Shown here piece by piece: positions 38,944-48,282 of a stretch of DNA of 64,000 nucleotides (position 1 is its first letter; the number at the start of each line of letters is the position of its first letter). This DNA is from [Mycobacterium] zoologicum. GTDB taxonomy: Bacteria; Actinomycetota; Actinomycetes; Mycobacteriales; Mycobacteriaceae. The stretch lies in the NCBI RefSeq assembly GCF_020172665.1, contig NZ_CP083985.1, positions 3,033,830 through 3,097,829 on the forward strand, in the 5' to 3' direction. The translations under genes and the position numbers were made by a program. The notes under the pieces were generated by a model, which saw only the letters and a list, made by a program, of their open reading frames with translations, was not told the origin of the DNA and did no database searches.

Positions 38944-40434
38944 ATGGCCACCAACAGCACGACGCAAACCGACTTCGATGTCGTCATCATCGGCGCCGGC
39001 ATCTCCGGGATCGGCGCCGCCTACCACTTGAAGACGCATCGCCCTGCGACGTCGTTCGCGATCCTGGATGGCCGATCAGACATCGGGGGAACCTGGAGCC
39101 TGTTCAAATACCCCGGAATTCGCTCCGACTCGGATATGCCCACGTTCGGCTTCGGGTTCAAGCCGTGGACCCACAAGCAGTCGATCGCCGACGCCCACGT
39201 CATCCTCGACTACCTCAACGAAGCGGTCACCGAGAACGGGATCGATGAACACATCCGCTTCGACACCAAGGTGGTCTCGGCCGACTTCGACACCCGCACC
39301 GGCCGCTGGAGCATCCACACCGTCACCGGTGGCCAATCCGCCACCTACACAGCCAAATTCGTCTACTCGGGTACCGGCTACTACAACTACGAAGCCGGAT
39401 ACACCCCGGAGTTCCCCGGGATCGAGGACTTCGGCGGCCAGGTGATCCACCCGCAGCACTGGCCCGAAGACCTCGACTACCACGGCAAGAAGGTCGTGGT
39501 GATCGGCAGCGGCGCCACCGCCGTAACCCTGATCCCGGCGATGGCCGGCACGGCCGCCCACGTCACGATGCTGCAGCGCTCACCGAGCTATGTGTTTTCC
39601 CTGCCCGGCGAGGACGCGATCGCCAACACCCTGAAAAAGGTGATGGGCCCGCACCGCGCCTACGCCATCACCCGGCGCAAGAACATCGCACTCAACCGGG
39701 GCCTGTTCAAGGCCTGCATGCGGGCCCCATCGCTGATGCGCCGGCTGCTGATGGCCAACGTGCGCTGGCGGCTGCCGAAGGGCTTCGATGTGGACACCCA
39801 CTTCGGCCCGAAGTACGACCCGTGGGATCAGCGGCTGTGCATGGTGCCCAACGGTGATCTGTTCAAAGCGATCTCGTCGGGGCGGGCCTCGGTGGCCACC
39901 GACCAGATCGACACCTTCACCGAAACCGGCATCGCACTGAAGTCGGGCCAGCACCTCGACGCCGACATCGTGGTCACCGCGACGGGGCTTGACCTGCTGC
40001 CGCTGGGCGGCATCGAACTGAGCATCGACGGGGCTCCGGTCGACATCGCCGACACCGTCGCCTACAAGGCGATGATGCTCAGCGGGGTACCGAATTTCGT
40101 CTTCGCGTTCGGCTACACCAACCTCGCGTGGACGCTCAAGGTGGACCTGGTGTGCGCGCACATGATCCGGCTGCTCGACCACATGGACGCGCATGGCCAC
40201 ACGGTCGTCACCCCGGTCCTGCCCGGGTCCGGTGTGGAGCGCGTCCCCATGCTGGAGATGAGTTCCGGCTACATCCAGCGCAAGATCGCCGCGTTCCCCA
40301 AGGCCGGCACCACCGGACCGTGGACGATCAAGATGGCCTACGAGGACGACATCGCGCGTCTGAAGCACGGCCCGGTCACCGATCCGGCCCTGCGGTTCTC
40401 CTCGCCGTCCGCGACCAGGCTCGTGGCGTCATGA
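38944..40434 (+). CDS. EthA-like FAD-dependent Baeyer-Villiger monooxygenase
   Basis: The 496-residue protein has the FAD motif GAGISGIGAAYHL, GGTWSLFKYPGIRSDSDM, the fingerprint FGGQVIHPQHWPED, the NADPH motif GSGATAVTLIP and the segment FDVDTHFGPKYDPWDQRLCMVPNGDLF. These match EthA (Rv3854c) nearly word for word in several places, so it belongs to the EthA branch. EthA oxidises ketones and activates the thioamide ethionamide; the natural substrate here is unknown. The divergent PucR-type gene, rather than a TetR repressor like EthR, is the likely regulator. Confidence 0.9.
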   Translation: MATNSTTQTDFDVVIIGAGISGIGAAYHLKTHRPATSFAILDGRSDIGGTWSLFKYPGIRSDSDMPTFGFGFKPWTHKQSIADAHVILDYLNEAVTENGIDEHIRFDTKVVSADFDTRTGRWSIHTVTGGQSATYTAKFVYSGTGYYNYEAGYTPEFPGIEDFGGQVIHPQHWPEDLDYHGKKVVVIGSGATAVTLIPAMAGTAAHVTMLQRSPSYVFSLPGEDAIANTLKKVMGPHRAYAITRRKNIALNRGLFKACMRAPSLMRRLLMANVRWRLPKGFDVDTHFGPKYDPWDQRLCMVPNGDLFKAISSGRASVATDQIDTFTETGIALKSGQHLDADIVVTATGLDLLPLGGIELSIDGAPVDIADTVAYKAMMLSGVPNFVFAFGYTNLAWTLKVDLVCAHMIRLLDHMDAHGHTVVTPVLPGSGVERVPMLEMSSGYIQRKIAAFPKAGTTGPWTIKMAYEDDIARLKHGPVTDPALRFSSPSATRLVAS

Positions 40435-40509
40435 TGGCCACTTAGAGCGCCCAAATTCCGGTTTCGGGTAACCTGGCGGCCAATCCCCCTAACCAGAGGA
40501 AGGTATGCC

Positions 40510-40914
40510 ATGCCCGGCAAACGCCGCGTAACACTGCTACTGGCTGCGGTCGCCACCGCGGGCGCAGCCCTGGCCGTCGTACCCACTGCGGTGGCGCCGC
40601 AGGCGCACGCCGGGATCTGCCCAGGCGTCCTGGGCCCGGTCTTCGTGCCCGGCCCCTGCGGTCCGGGCCTGCTGGGCGCACTGGTGAATGACGCTGTCGT
40701 AGGCGCCACTGCCGGTGCCGTCGGCGGTGCGATCGACGCGCCACGCGGCACCCGGCACGCGCAGACCGATGACATCGCCGCACAGCAGAGCGCCGGCCTG
40801 CCACCCTGCTACACCCCGTCGGGTCAGCCGTTCTACACCGCCGCCGGCGAACCGTGCCCCGCGGGGATGGATCACCCCCCGGCCGGAAAATCGGAACCTG
40901 CGCCTAAGACCTAG
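40510..40914 (+). CDS. small secreted protein
   Basis: The 134-residue product has a signal peptide (KRRVTLLLAAVATAGAALAVVPTAVAPQAHA). The mature part has four cysteines (ICPGV, PGPCGPG, PCYTPS, EPCPAG), probably in two disulphides, a Gly/Ala-rich helix (NDAVVGATAGAVGGAI) and a Pro-rich tail. No family is recognised. A Shine-Dalgarno AGAGGAAGG lies about seven bases before the ATG. Confidence 0.65.
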   Translation: MPGKRRVTLLLAAVATAGAALAVVPTAVAPQAHAGICPGVLGPVFVPGPCGPGLLGALVNDAVVGATAGAVGGAIDAPRGTRHAQTDDIAAQQSAGLPPCYTPSGQPFYTAAGEPCPAGMDHPPAGKSEPAPKT

Positions 40915-40992
40915 CCAGCAGCCGCCGGAGCCAGGCCTGGTAAGCAGGAAATTTTCGGCGGCCACCGGATCCGCGCCGTCAGCGACCAGCCA

Positions 40993-43164
40993 TCACAACA
41001 TGCAGCTGACGCAGTTCTCCACCTGCGTGCCCTCCAGCGCCATCTGCCGCAACCGGATGTAGTAGAGCGTCTTGATTCCCTTGCGCCAGGCGTAGATCTG
41101 CGCCTTGTTCACATCACGGGTGCTGGCGGTGTCCTTGAAGAACAACGTCAGCGAAAGCCCCTGGTCCACGTGCTGGGTGGCCGCGGCGTAGGTGTCGATG
41201 ATCTTCTCGTAGCCGATCTCATAGGCGTCCTGGTAGTACTCCAGGTTGTCGTTGGTCATGTAGGGCGCCGGATAGTAGACCCGGCCGATCTTGCCTTCCT
41301 TGCGGATCTCCACCCGCGCCACGATCGGGTGGATCGACGACGTCGAGTGGTTGATGTAGGAGATCGATCCGGTCGGCGGAACGGCCTGCAGGTTCTGGTT
41401 GTAGATCCCATGAGCCTGCACGGCATCCTTCAATCGGAGCCAGTCGTTCTGGTCGGGGATCCGGATGCCCGCGTCGGCGAACAGCTCACGCACGCGTGCC
41501 GTCTTGGGCTCCCAGATCTGCTCGGTGTACTTGTCGAAGAACTCACCCGAGGCGTACTTGGACTTCTCGAAGCCCTTGAACGTCTGACCCCGTTCCAGGG
41601 CAAGACGATTCGAGGCCCGCAGTGCGTGATAGAGCACCGTGTAGAAGTAGATGTTGGTGAAGTCGATGCCCTCTTCCGAGCCGTAGAAGATGCGCTCCCG
41701 GGCCAGGTACCCGTGCAGGTTCATCTGGCCCAACCCGATAGCGTGCGAGTCGTTGTTGCCCTGCTCGATCGACGGCACCGACCAGATGTGGGTCTGATCC
41801 GACACCGCGGTCAGCGCGCGGATCGCGACCTCGATGGTCTGACCGAAGTCCGGCGAGTCCATCGCCTTGGCGATATTCAGCGAGCCGAGGTTGCAGGAGA
41901 TGTCCTTGCCCACCTTGGCGTAGGACAGGTCCTCGTTGAACACCGACGGCGTGGAGACCTGCAGGATCTCCGAGCACAGGTTCGAATGGGTGATCTTGCC
42001 TTCGATCGGGTTCGCCCGGTTCACCGTGTCCTCGAACATGATGTAGGGGTAGCCCGACTCGAACTGCAACTCGGCCAAGGTCTGGAAGAACTCGCGCGCC
42101 TTGATCTTGGTCTTGCGGATCGCCGAGTTGTCCACCATCTCGTAGTACTTCTCGCTGACCGAGACGTCGGCGAACGGCACGCCATAGACCTTCTCCACGT
42201 CATACGGCGAGAACAGGTACATGTCCTCGTTCTTCTTGGCCAGCTCGAAGGTGATGTCGGGAATCACCACGCCCAGGCTCAGCGTCTTGATCCGGATCTT
42301 CTCGTCGGCGTTCTCCCGCTTGGTGTCCAGGAACCGATAGATGTCGGGATGGTGGGCGTGCAGGTACACCGCGCCCGCACCCTGGCGGGCACCGAGCTGG
42401 TTGGCGTAGGAGAACGAGTCCTCCAGCAGCTTCATGATCGGGATGACGCCCGAGGACTGGTTCTCGATGTTCTTGATCGGCGCGCCGTGCTCACGAATGT
42501 TGCTCAGCAGCAACGCCACTCCCCCGCCGCGCTTGGACAGCTGCAGCGCGGAGTTGATCGACCGGCCGATCGACTCCATGTTGTCCTCAATGCGCAGCAG
42601 GAAGCAGCTGACCGCCTCGCCGCGCTGCTTCTTGCCGGAGTTCAAAAACGTCGGCGTGGCCGGCTGGAAGCGGCCGTCGATGATCTCCTCGACCAGTTGC
42701 TCGGCCAGCTTGGTGTCACCGGCGGCCAAGGTCAACGCAACCATGCACACCCGGTCTTCGAACCGCTCCAGATAACGCTTGCCGTCAAAGGTTTTCAGCG
42801 TGTAGGAGGTGTAGTACTTGAACGCCCCCAGGAACGTCGGGAACCGGAACTTCTTGGCGTAGGCCCGGTCCAGCAGCGACTTGACGAAGTTTCGCGAGTA
42901 CTGGTCAAGCACCTCGCGCTCGTAGTAGTCCTTCTGAACGAGGTAGTCCAGCTTCTCGTCCTGATTGTGGAAGAACACCGTGTTCTGGTTGACGTGCTCC
43001 AGGAAGTACTGGCGGGCAGCCAGCACATCCTTGTCGAACTGGATCCTGCCGTCGCCGTCGTACAGGTTGAGCATCGCGTTGAGCGCGTGGTAATCCAGCT
43101 CTCCCACCGCAGCACCGTGATTGGTTTCGGTTACCTGCTCTGCAGTTGCAACGGTTGGTGGCAT
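40993..43164 (-). CDS. nrdE: class Ib ribonucleotide reductase large subunit NrdE
   Basis: The 723-residue protein has the conserved class I alpha-subunit architecture. The C-terminal CVSCML carries the redox-active CxxC pair reduced by NrdH. Internal landmarks include [13 protein letters not shown] and [14 protein letters not shown]. It reduces ribonucleoside diphosphates together with NrdF. The ATG at 43164 follows GGAAGGACGAGGA; the open frame extends 33 codons upstream, but the nrdI gene occupies that stretch. The start lies inside the end of nrdI (34-bp overlap), indicating translational coupling. Confidence 0.96.
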   Translation of the reverse strand: MPPTVATAEQVTETNHGAAVGELDYHALNAMLNLYDGDGRIQFDKDVLAARQYFLEHVNQNTVFFHNQDEKLDYLVQKDYYEREVLDQYSRNFVKSLLDRAYAKKFRFPTFLGAFKYYTSYTLKTFDGKRYLERFEDRVCMVALTLAAGDTKLAEQLVEEIIDGRFQPATPTFLNSGKKQRGEAVSCFLLRIEDNMESIGRSINSALQLSKRGGGVALLLSNIREHGAPIKNIENQSSGVIPIMKLLEDSFSYANQLGARQGAGAVYLHAHHPDIYRFLDTKRENADEKIRIKTLSLGVVIPDITFELAKKNEDMYLFSPYDVEKVYGVPFADVSVSEKYYEMVDNSAIRKTKIKAREFFQTLAELQFESGYPYIMFEDTVNRANPIEGKITHSNLCSEILQVSTPSVFNEDLSYAKVGKDISCNLGSLNIAKAMDSPDFGQTIEVAIRALTAVSDQTHIWSVPSIEQGNNDSHAIGLGQMNLHGYLARERIFYGSEEGIDFTNIYFYTVLYHALRASNRLALERGQTFKGFEKSKYASGEFFDKYTEQIWEPKTARVRELFADAGIRIPDQNDWLRLKDAVQAHGIYNQNLQAVPPTGSISYINHSTSSIHPIVARVEIRKEGKIGRVYYPAPYMTNDNLEYYQDAYEIGYEKIIDTYAAATQHVDQGLSLTLFFKDTASTRDVNKAQIYAWRKGIKTLYYIRLRQMALEGTQVENCVSCML

Positions 43165-43589
43165 TCCTCGTCCTTCCAGAATTCGGCCAAGCCCGCGCGG
43201 ACGGTTTGGACGTCCTCGTCGGTTCCCATCAATTCGAATCGGTACAGATACGGCACTCCGCACTTGCGGGCGACGACGTCGCCGGCGTAGCAGAACTCGG
43301 TGCCGAAGTTGTTGTTGCCGGCGGCGATCACCCCGCGCAGCAGCGACCGGTTGTGTTCGTTGTTCAAAAACGCGATGACCTGTTTGGGCACATACCTGGC
43401 ATCGCTGATGTCGGGCCGCTTGTGGCCGCCGCCGTAGGTGGGTAGAACCAGCACGAACGGCTGGTCAACCTCGATGTTGCCGTGCAGCGGAATCCGGATG
43501 GCCGGCAGGTTCAGCTTCTGCACAAAGCGGTGAGTGTTCTCCGAGACCGAGGAGAAGTACACCAGGTTGCATTGCGGATCGGCAGCCAC
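43131..43589 (-). CDS. nrdI: NrdI flavodoxin-like protein
   Basis: The 152-residue protein begins [17 protein letters not shown], the FMN phosphate loop of NrdI, and has [11 protein letters not shown] and [14 protein letters not shown], the characteristic flavin-binding loops. NrdI supplies the oxidant for assembling the Mn2-tyrosyl cofactor of NrdF. A GTG start follows GGAGG with five bases between. Confidence 0.93.
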   Translation of the reverse strand: MAADPQCNLVYFSSVSENTHRFVQKLNLPAIRIPLHGNIEVDQPFVLVLPTYGGGHKRPDISDARYVPKQVIAFLNNEHNRSLLRGVIAAGNNNFGTEFCYAGDVVARKCGVPYLYRFELMGTDEDVQTVRAGLAEFWKDEECHQPLQLQSR

Positions 43590-43643
43590 GGCGACCTCCT
43601 TCAGCTCTCAGAAAGACTCCACCCGCACCCGACCGGCGGCCAG

Positions 43644-43883
43644 TTATGCGCTGAGTGCGGTCTGGGCCAGCGACTTGATGCGGTCCGGCCGGAATCCCGA
43701 CCAGTGCTCGTCGCCGGCGACGACCACCGGGGCCTGCAGGTAGCCCAGCGCCATCACGTAGTCACGCGCCTCGGAGTCCATCGAGATGTCGACGACCTCG
43801 TAGGCGATGCCCTGGTTGTCCAACGCTTTGTAGGTGGCGTTGCACTGCACGCAGGCGGGCTTGGTGTAGACGGTGATGCTCAT
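43644..43883 (-). CDS. nrdH: NrdH redoxin
   Basis: The 79-residue glutaredoxin-like protein has the CVQC active site at residues 11-14 and ends with the WSGFRPDRI loop typical of NrdH. It reduces NrdE and is itself reduced by thioredoxin reductase. It is first in the nrdH-nrdI-nrdE operon; GAGGAG stands eight bases before its ATG. Confidence 0.94.
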   Translation of the reverse strand: MSITVYTKPACVQCNATYKALDNQGIAYEVVDISMDSEARDYVMALGYLQAPVVVAGDEHWSGFRPDRIKSLAQTALSA

Positions 43884-44279
43884 GCGGCAGACTCCTCAGC
43901 GAATCCTGGACAACGAACGGACGATGGATCGGTACTAGGTTCAACAGGCCGCCAAGACTTCGATTCTCCAGCTCCCCCAGCCGTGGCAGGGCACCAGATC
44001 GATGCCGGTTGCCGCGGCCCGGATGGCCGGAAAATCCCGGGCCTGTCGGTTTCACGAACACTACACCTAGTGGTCGGGTGGCGGTACAGATACCAGATGT
44101 TCTGAACAACATTCTTGAAATTCGCTGGTTGTGACCATGTGGCGCGCAGGCCGTCGGCGTGTCGCATCTCACAATCAGGCCATCTGCCGCTCATAACACG
44201 CAGGTCTACCACCTGCCACCGACAACGCCGGCGGTGACCGGCCGGCCGTCGCGCCCCAGCAAAGCCCGCGCGGCAGCGG
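43884..44279. other. upstream region of nrdHIE
   Basis: About 400 bp without a convincing gene. It holds the nrdHIE promoter region with the NrdR-box candidate and an 11-bp dyad TGTTCTGAACA (44098-44108). The rest is GC-rich and shows no coding character. Confidence 0.5.
44058..44073. promoter_or_regulatory. candidate NrdR box upstream of nrdHIE
   Basis: The 16-mer ACACTACACCTAGTGG contains the perfect dyad CACTA-CACC-TAGTG, close to the NrdR consensus acaCwAtATaTwGtgt. NrdR is the usual repressor of bacterial nrd operons. The expected second box about 31 bp away is not obvious, so a single-box site or a poor second half is possible. Confidence 0.6.
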
Positions 44280-44939
44280 TCAGCGGCTGCCGGCCAGCAC
44301 CGGTTCCGCGAGCTCGGCGGCCTCGGCCGGGACCTCGGGGCACTTGCGGCGCAGGCGTCCACCGAGAACGCCCAGCACCACCGGCACCACCGACACCACA
44401 ACGACCGTCAACAGGATCAGGTCGATGTGGCCCTGGACGAACGCGATTCCCCCCAGCAGGTATCCCAGCAAAGGGACTCCGGCGCCCCACAGCACCGATC
44501 CGGCGACGCTGTAGGCGGTGAAGGTTCGGTGCGGCATCCCGGATGCGCCCGCCATCACCGGGGTCAGCGTGCGCACCACGGCCACAAAGCGCGCCAGCAG
44601 CACCGTCAGCGCGCCGCGAGTCTCGAAGTAGTTCCGGGCCCGGGCGATGTACTGCCGGCCGAGTCGTCGGACACCGGGGCGTTCCAGCACCGCTGGTCCG
44701 GCCTTGGCCCCGATGAGATATCCGCACTGGTCGCCGGCTACCGCGGCCAGCGGGATGGTGAGCAGTAGCAGCCACAGCGGGACGGCGGAGTGCGGTTGAG
44801 CGGCGAGGACGCCGGCGGTGAACAGCAGCGAGTCGCCGGGTAGGAAGAACCCCACCAGCAGCCCGGTTTCGATGAACACCACGGCCAGCACCCCCAGCAG
44901 CCCGAACGTGGCGATCAGGATGTCCGGGTTGGTGGTCAT
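44280..44939 (-). CDS. DedA family membrane protein
   Basis: The 219-residue protein has the DedA/SNARE-associated pattern: an N-terminal helix (ILIATFGLLGVLAVVFIETGLLVGFFLPGDSLLF), the F-LPGD membrane-dipping loop, GDQCGYLIGAKAG, and the conserved ARFVAVVRTLTPVMAGASGM motif followed by GSVLWGAGVPLLGYLLGG. About five transmembrane segments are expected. DedA proteins are proposed lipid scramblases or flippases. The ATG at 44939 is chosen for the short N-terminus. It is divergent from the response regulator with about 80 bp between. Confidence 0.88.
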   Translation of the reverse strand: MTTNPDILIATFGLLGVLAVVFIETGLLVGFFLPGDSLLFTAGVLAAQPHSAVPLWLLLLTIPLAAVAGDQCGYLIGAKAGPAVLERPGVRRLGRQYIARARNYFETRGALTVLLARFVAVVRTLTPVMAGASGMPHRTFTAYSVAGSVLWGAGVPLLGYLLGGIAFVQGHIDLILLTVVVVSVVPVVLGVLGGRLRRKCPEVPAEAAELAEPVLAGSR

Positions 44940-45020
44940 GTCGCCAGCTTGTCGGGCGGGCGCTGTGGTGGCGCTGAGAACGCGGCGAACCCGCTGGTCG
45001 GGCTCTGCTGTACTGGTGTC

Positions 45021-45701
45021 GTGCGGATACTGCTGGTCGAAGACGAGACCCGGCTGGCCGAGACGGTGCGCCGGGGGCTGGTCAGCGAGGGATTCGTCGT
45101 CGATGTCGAACACGACGGCGCCGAGGGCCTGGAGGCCGCCCTCGCCGGCGAGTACGACGTGATCGTGCTCGACATCATGCTGCCCGGCCTCAGCGGCTAC
45201 CAGGTGCTCCGCGAGCTGCGGGAGCAGCAGGTCTGGACGCCGGTGCTGATGCTGTCTGCCAAGGACGGCGAATACGACCTGGCCGACGCCTTCGACATCG
45301 GTGCCGACGACTACCTGACCAAGCCGTTCTCGTTCGTGGTCCTGGTGGCGCGGTTGCGCGCGTTGATGCGCCGCGGCGCCCCGGAGCGTCCGACGGTGCT
45401 CACCGCGGGAACACTCACGCTGGATCCGGCGCGGCGCCGGGTGACCCGGGGCGACACCGTGCTCAGCCTGACACCGCGGGAGTTCGGCGTGCTGCACTTC
45501 CTGCTGCGGCATCGCGGTGACGTCGTCACCAAGTCCGAGATCCTGCGGTCGGTGTGGGATACGAACTACTCCGGCGACGACAACGTCGTCGAGGTCTACA
45601 TCGGCTACCTGCGCCGCAAGATCGACGCGCCGTTCGGGCTGGCCACCATCGAGACGGTGCGCGGCGCCGGCTACCGGCTGTGCTCCGACACCGACGGCTG
45701 A
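45021..45701 (+). CDS. OmpR-family response regulator
   Basis: The 226-residue protein has a receiver domain (VRILLVEDETRLAETV, phospho-acceptor Asp in VIVLDIMLPG, switch Thr/Ser in LMLSAKDG, Lys in TKPFSF) and a winged-helix output domain (LTPREFGVLHFLLRHRGDVVTKSEILRSVWD ... VEVYIGYLRRKI). Start is the GTG at 45021. Its last 31 bases overlap the end of the opposite-strand histidine kinase gene. Confidence 0.92.
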   Translation: MRILLVEDETRLAETVRRGLVSEGFVVDVEHDGAEGLEAALAGEYDVIVLDIMLPGLSGYQVLRELREQQVWTPVLMLSAKDGEYDLADAFDIGADDYLTKPFSFVVLVARLRALMRRGAPERPTVLTAGTLTLDPARRRVTRGDTVLSLTPREFGVLHFLLRHRGDVVTKSEILRSVWDTNYSGDDNVVEVYIGYLRRKIDAPFGLATIETVRGAGYRLCSDTDG

Positions 45702-47080
45702 TCGGGCGGATCCTGTTGCGGCAGTGCGACGGTGAACACCGCCCCGCCGCCGGGCGCGTCGCCGACGGTGACGGTGCCGTGGTGGGAACGCACCACTTCG
45801 TCGACGATCGCCAGACCGAGCCCGGTTCCGCCGGACGCCCTGGTCCGGGCGGCGTCGAGCCGGACGAACCGTTCGAAGACCCGGCTCCGGTCGTCGACCG
45901 GGATTCCGGGGCCGTCATCGGCCACCGTGACGAGGACACGCCCCGGCTCGGTACGGCAGGTCAGCGTCACCGTGGTGCGGGCGTAGCGGGCCGCATTGTC
46001 GACCAGGTTGCGGATCACCCGGGACAGGGCCGCGGTGTCCCCCACCACCCGGCACGCCCGGATATCGGTCACCACCTCGACTTCGCCGTCCAGCCGGCTC
46101 GCCTCGGCCGCCAGCAGATCGTCGATGTCGACGTCGACGCGACGCAACCCGAGGGCGCCCTCGTCGGAACGGGCCAGCAGCAGTAGGTCTTCGATCAGCT
46201 CATTCATCCGGCGCGACTCCGGCAGCGCCGATTCTTCGATCAGCTCGCGATCCATCAGCTCCGGCCGGCCGGCCGCCAGCTCGAGGGCGGTGGTGATAGT
46301 CGCCAGCGGACTGCGCAGCTCGTGCGAGACATCGCTGACCAGACGCAGCTGGGCTGCCCGGCCGTGTTCGAGCCGGGCCAGCATGGCGTTCATCGTCGTC
46401 GCCAATTCGGCGATCTCGTCACCGGTTCGCGGAACGGGTACCCGCTCGGTGAGGTCGGCACTCGAGATCGAGGCGACCCGGGTGCGGATGGCTTCCACCG
46501 GCCGCAGCGCCGCGCCCATCAGCCGGTAGGTGCCCACCGCCACCAGGGCGATCAGCAACGGCGCGCCGAGTGCGAGCAGGGCACCCACCTTGGCCACGAT
46601 CGACTCGACCGGTTCGCGGTTCACCGCCACCAGAATGGTGACCGGTTCCCGGTCGGCGGCAGCGCCGCGGGCCGACACCCAGTACTCCACGCCGGCAGGC
46701 GTTTCGACGCGACCCAGGTATCGCGCCTGGCCGTCGTCGGGGTGCACCGCGGCCAGCGGCGACCGGGGAGCGCCGTTGGAGGCGGCCAAGATCCGCCCAT
46801 CCGTCCCGACCACCTGCACGGCGCCGATCTGCCCGTCGGTGGCCAGCAACGTCGAATCCAGGTCGTCGATGTCGTCGGAGGCCAACGCGGCGGCCATGCG
46901 TTCGGCACGCAGTCCGGCGGCGGTCTCGGCGGTGGATTCCAGCGACCGGTAGAGCACCACCAGCAGGACGGCGCCGGCGATCGCCAGGCACAGGGTCATC
47001 ACCGCCGCGGCGGCCAGCGCCGACCGACTCCGGACGCTGGCACGCACCGACCACACCCGACCCAGCATGCCTGCCATCAT
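45671..47080 (-). CDS. sensor histidine kinase
   Basis: The protein is about 469 residues: transmembrane helix (SALAAAAVMTLCLAIAGAVLLVVLY), extracytoplasmic sensor region of about 120 residues, second helix (LLALGAPLLIALVAVGTYRLM), HAMP, HisKA with SDVSHELRSPLATI (phospho-accepting His), N box RNLVDNAARYA, G1 DDGPGIP and G2 GGTGLGLAI. All catalytic motifs are intact. The start at 47080 (two adjacent ATGs; a third at 47068) gives a normal-length cytoplasmic N-terminus; the longer frame is rich in Arg/Pro and unlikely. It faces the response regulator tail to tail. Confidence 0.9.
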   Translation of the reverse strand: MMAGMLGRVWSVRASVRSRSALAAAAVMTLCLAIAGAVLLVVLYRSLESTAETAAGLRAERMAAALASDDIDDLDSTLLATDGQIGAVQVVGTDGRILAASNGAPRSPLAAVHPDDGQARYLGRVETPAGVEYWVSARGAAADREPVTILVAVNREPVESIVAKVGALLALGAPLLIALVAVGTYRLMGAALRPVEAIRTRVASISSADLTERVPVPRTGDEIAELATTMNAMLARLEHGRAAQLRLVSDVSHELRSPLATITTALELAAGRPELMDRELIEESALPESRRMNELIEDLLLLARSDEGALGLRRVDVDIDDLLAAEASRLDGEVEVVTDIRACRVVGDTAALSRVIRNLVDNAARYARTTVTLTCRTEPGRVLVTVADDGPGIPVDDRSRVFERFVRLDAARTRASGGTGLGLAIVDEVVRSHHGTVTVGDAPGGGAVFTVALPQQDPPDQPSVSEHSR

Positions 47081-47124
47081 GGCCCGCCGCCGTTGTGTCA
47101 CCGCTGAGAGATAGCCTGCCGGGC

Positions 47125-48276
47125 ATGTTGTCGACGCTGGCCGTGCGGGGCTATCGCTCACTGCGCGACCTGGTGTTGCCGTTGAGCCCGCTGACCGTGG
47201 TGACCGGCGCCAACGGCACCGGCAAGTCGTCGCTGTATCGGGCGCTGCGGCTCTTGGCGGACTGCGGCCGCGGTGAGGTGATCGGTTCACTGGCGCGTGA
47301 GGGCGGCCTGGAGTCGGTGCTGTGGGCGGGCCCGGAGCAACTCGGCGAGGCACGACGCAGCGGAACCACCCAGGGCACCGTCCGTAGCAGGCCGGTCTCC
47401 CTGGACATGGGCTTCGCCTCCGACGACTTCGGCTACCTGGTCGATCTGGGTCTGCCGCAGGATCCCGGACACGCCTCGGCCTTCGCCCATGACCCGGAGA
47501 TCAAGCGGGAGACCGTGTTCGCCGGACCGGTGCCGCGGCCGGCCGCGACTCTGGTGCGTCGCACCCGCGGCCTGGCCGAGGCCAACGGCGGTGACGGCTT
47601 CGAGGAGCTGTCCCGGAGCCTGCCGACCTATCGCAGTGTACTGGCCGAATTCGCCCACTCCGGCACGCATCCCGAACTCTCGGCGGTCCGGGATCGCTTG
47701 CGCGGCTGGCGTTTCTACGACGGATTTCGGGTCGATGCGAGCGCGCCGGCCCGCCGTCGGCACGTCGGAACCCGTACCCCGGTGCTCGGCGACGACGGCG
47801 CCGACCTGGCCGCGGCGGTGCAGACCATCATCGAGTCAGGCAGCGAGGACCTGCCCCGCGCGGTGGCCGCCGCGTTCGACGGCGCCACCGTGTCCGTCGC
47901 GGTGCACGACGGGCTGTTCGATCTACAGCTGCATCAACGCGGCATGCTGCGGCCGCTGCGGGCGGCGGAGTTGTCCGACGGCACCCTGCGGTTCCTGCTG
48001 TGGGCCGCGGCGCTGACCAGCCCGCAGCCACCATCGCTGATGGTGCTCAACGAGCCCGAGACGTCCCTGCATCCCGAGCTGGTCGCCCCGTTGGCCGGGT
48101 TGATCCACTCGGCCGCACAACGGACCCAGGTCGTCGTCATCACCCATGCGCCGACGCTGCGCGACGGCTTGGACACCGACGGCGGCGCGATCGAACTCGT
48201 GCGGGACTTCGGCGAGACCCGCGTCAACGGCCAGGGCCTGCTCGACGCCCCGGCCTGGCACTGGGGCAGCCGATAG
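47125..48276 (+). CDS. AAA ATPase of the RecF/SMC-like type
   Basis: The 383-residue protein has Walker A (TGANGTGKSSLYRAL), a signature-like region (ELSDGTLRFLLWAAAL), Walker B (LMVLNEPETSLHPEL) and a D-loop/switch strand (VVVITHAP). The order is that of AAA_21 ATPases. There is no TOPRIM nuclease domain, so it is not an OLD-type nuclease. Its start lies 45 bp from the divergent kinase start. No partner gene is adjacent; function unknown. Confidence 0.82.
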   Translation: MLSTLAVRGYRSLRDLVLPLSPLTVVTGANGTGKSSLYRALRLLADCGRGEVIGSLAREGGLESVLWAGPEQLGEARRSGTTQGTVRSRPVSLDMGFASDDFGYLVDLGLPQDPGHASAFAHDPEIKRETVFAGPVPRPAATLVRRTRGLAEANGGDGFEELSRSLPTYRSVLAEFAHSGTHPELSAVRDRLRGWRFYDGFRVDASAPARRRHVGTRTPVLGDDGADLAAAVQTIIESGSEDLPRAVAAAFDGATVSVAVHDGLFDLQLHQRGMLRPLRAAELSDGTLRFLLWAAALTSPQPPSLMVLNEPETSLHPELVAPLAGLIHSAAQRTQVVVITHAPTLRDGLDTDGGAIELVRDFGETRVNGQGLLDAPAWHWGSR

Positions 48277-48282
48277 GAGCCC

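Noticed and set aside
41170..43290. A plus-strand frame of about 700 codons across nrdE
   Set aside because: Composition (VVLDRR-type repeats) is that of the reverse complement of nrdE, whose conserved motifs are unmistakable.
44098..44108. TGTTCTGAACA as a LexA (SOS) box
   Set aside because: Mycobacterial SOS boxes read TCGAAC-N4-GTTCGA; the spacing and outer bases here do not fit.
47081..47353. Long N-terminal extension of the histidine kinase
   Set aside because: Arg/Pro-rich, overlaps the divergent ATPase start, and the transmembrane helix begins normally from the ATG at 47080.
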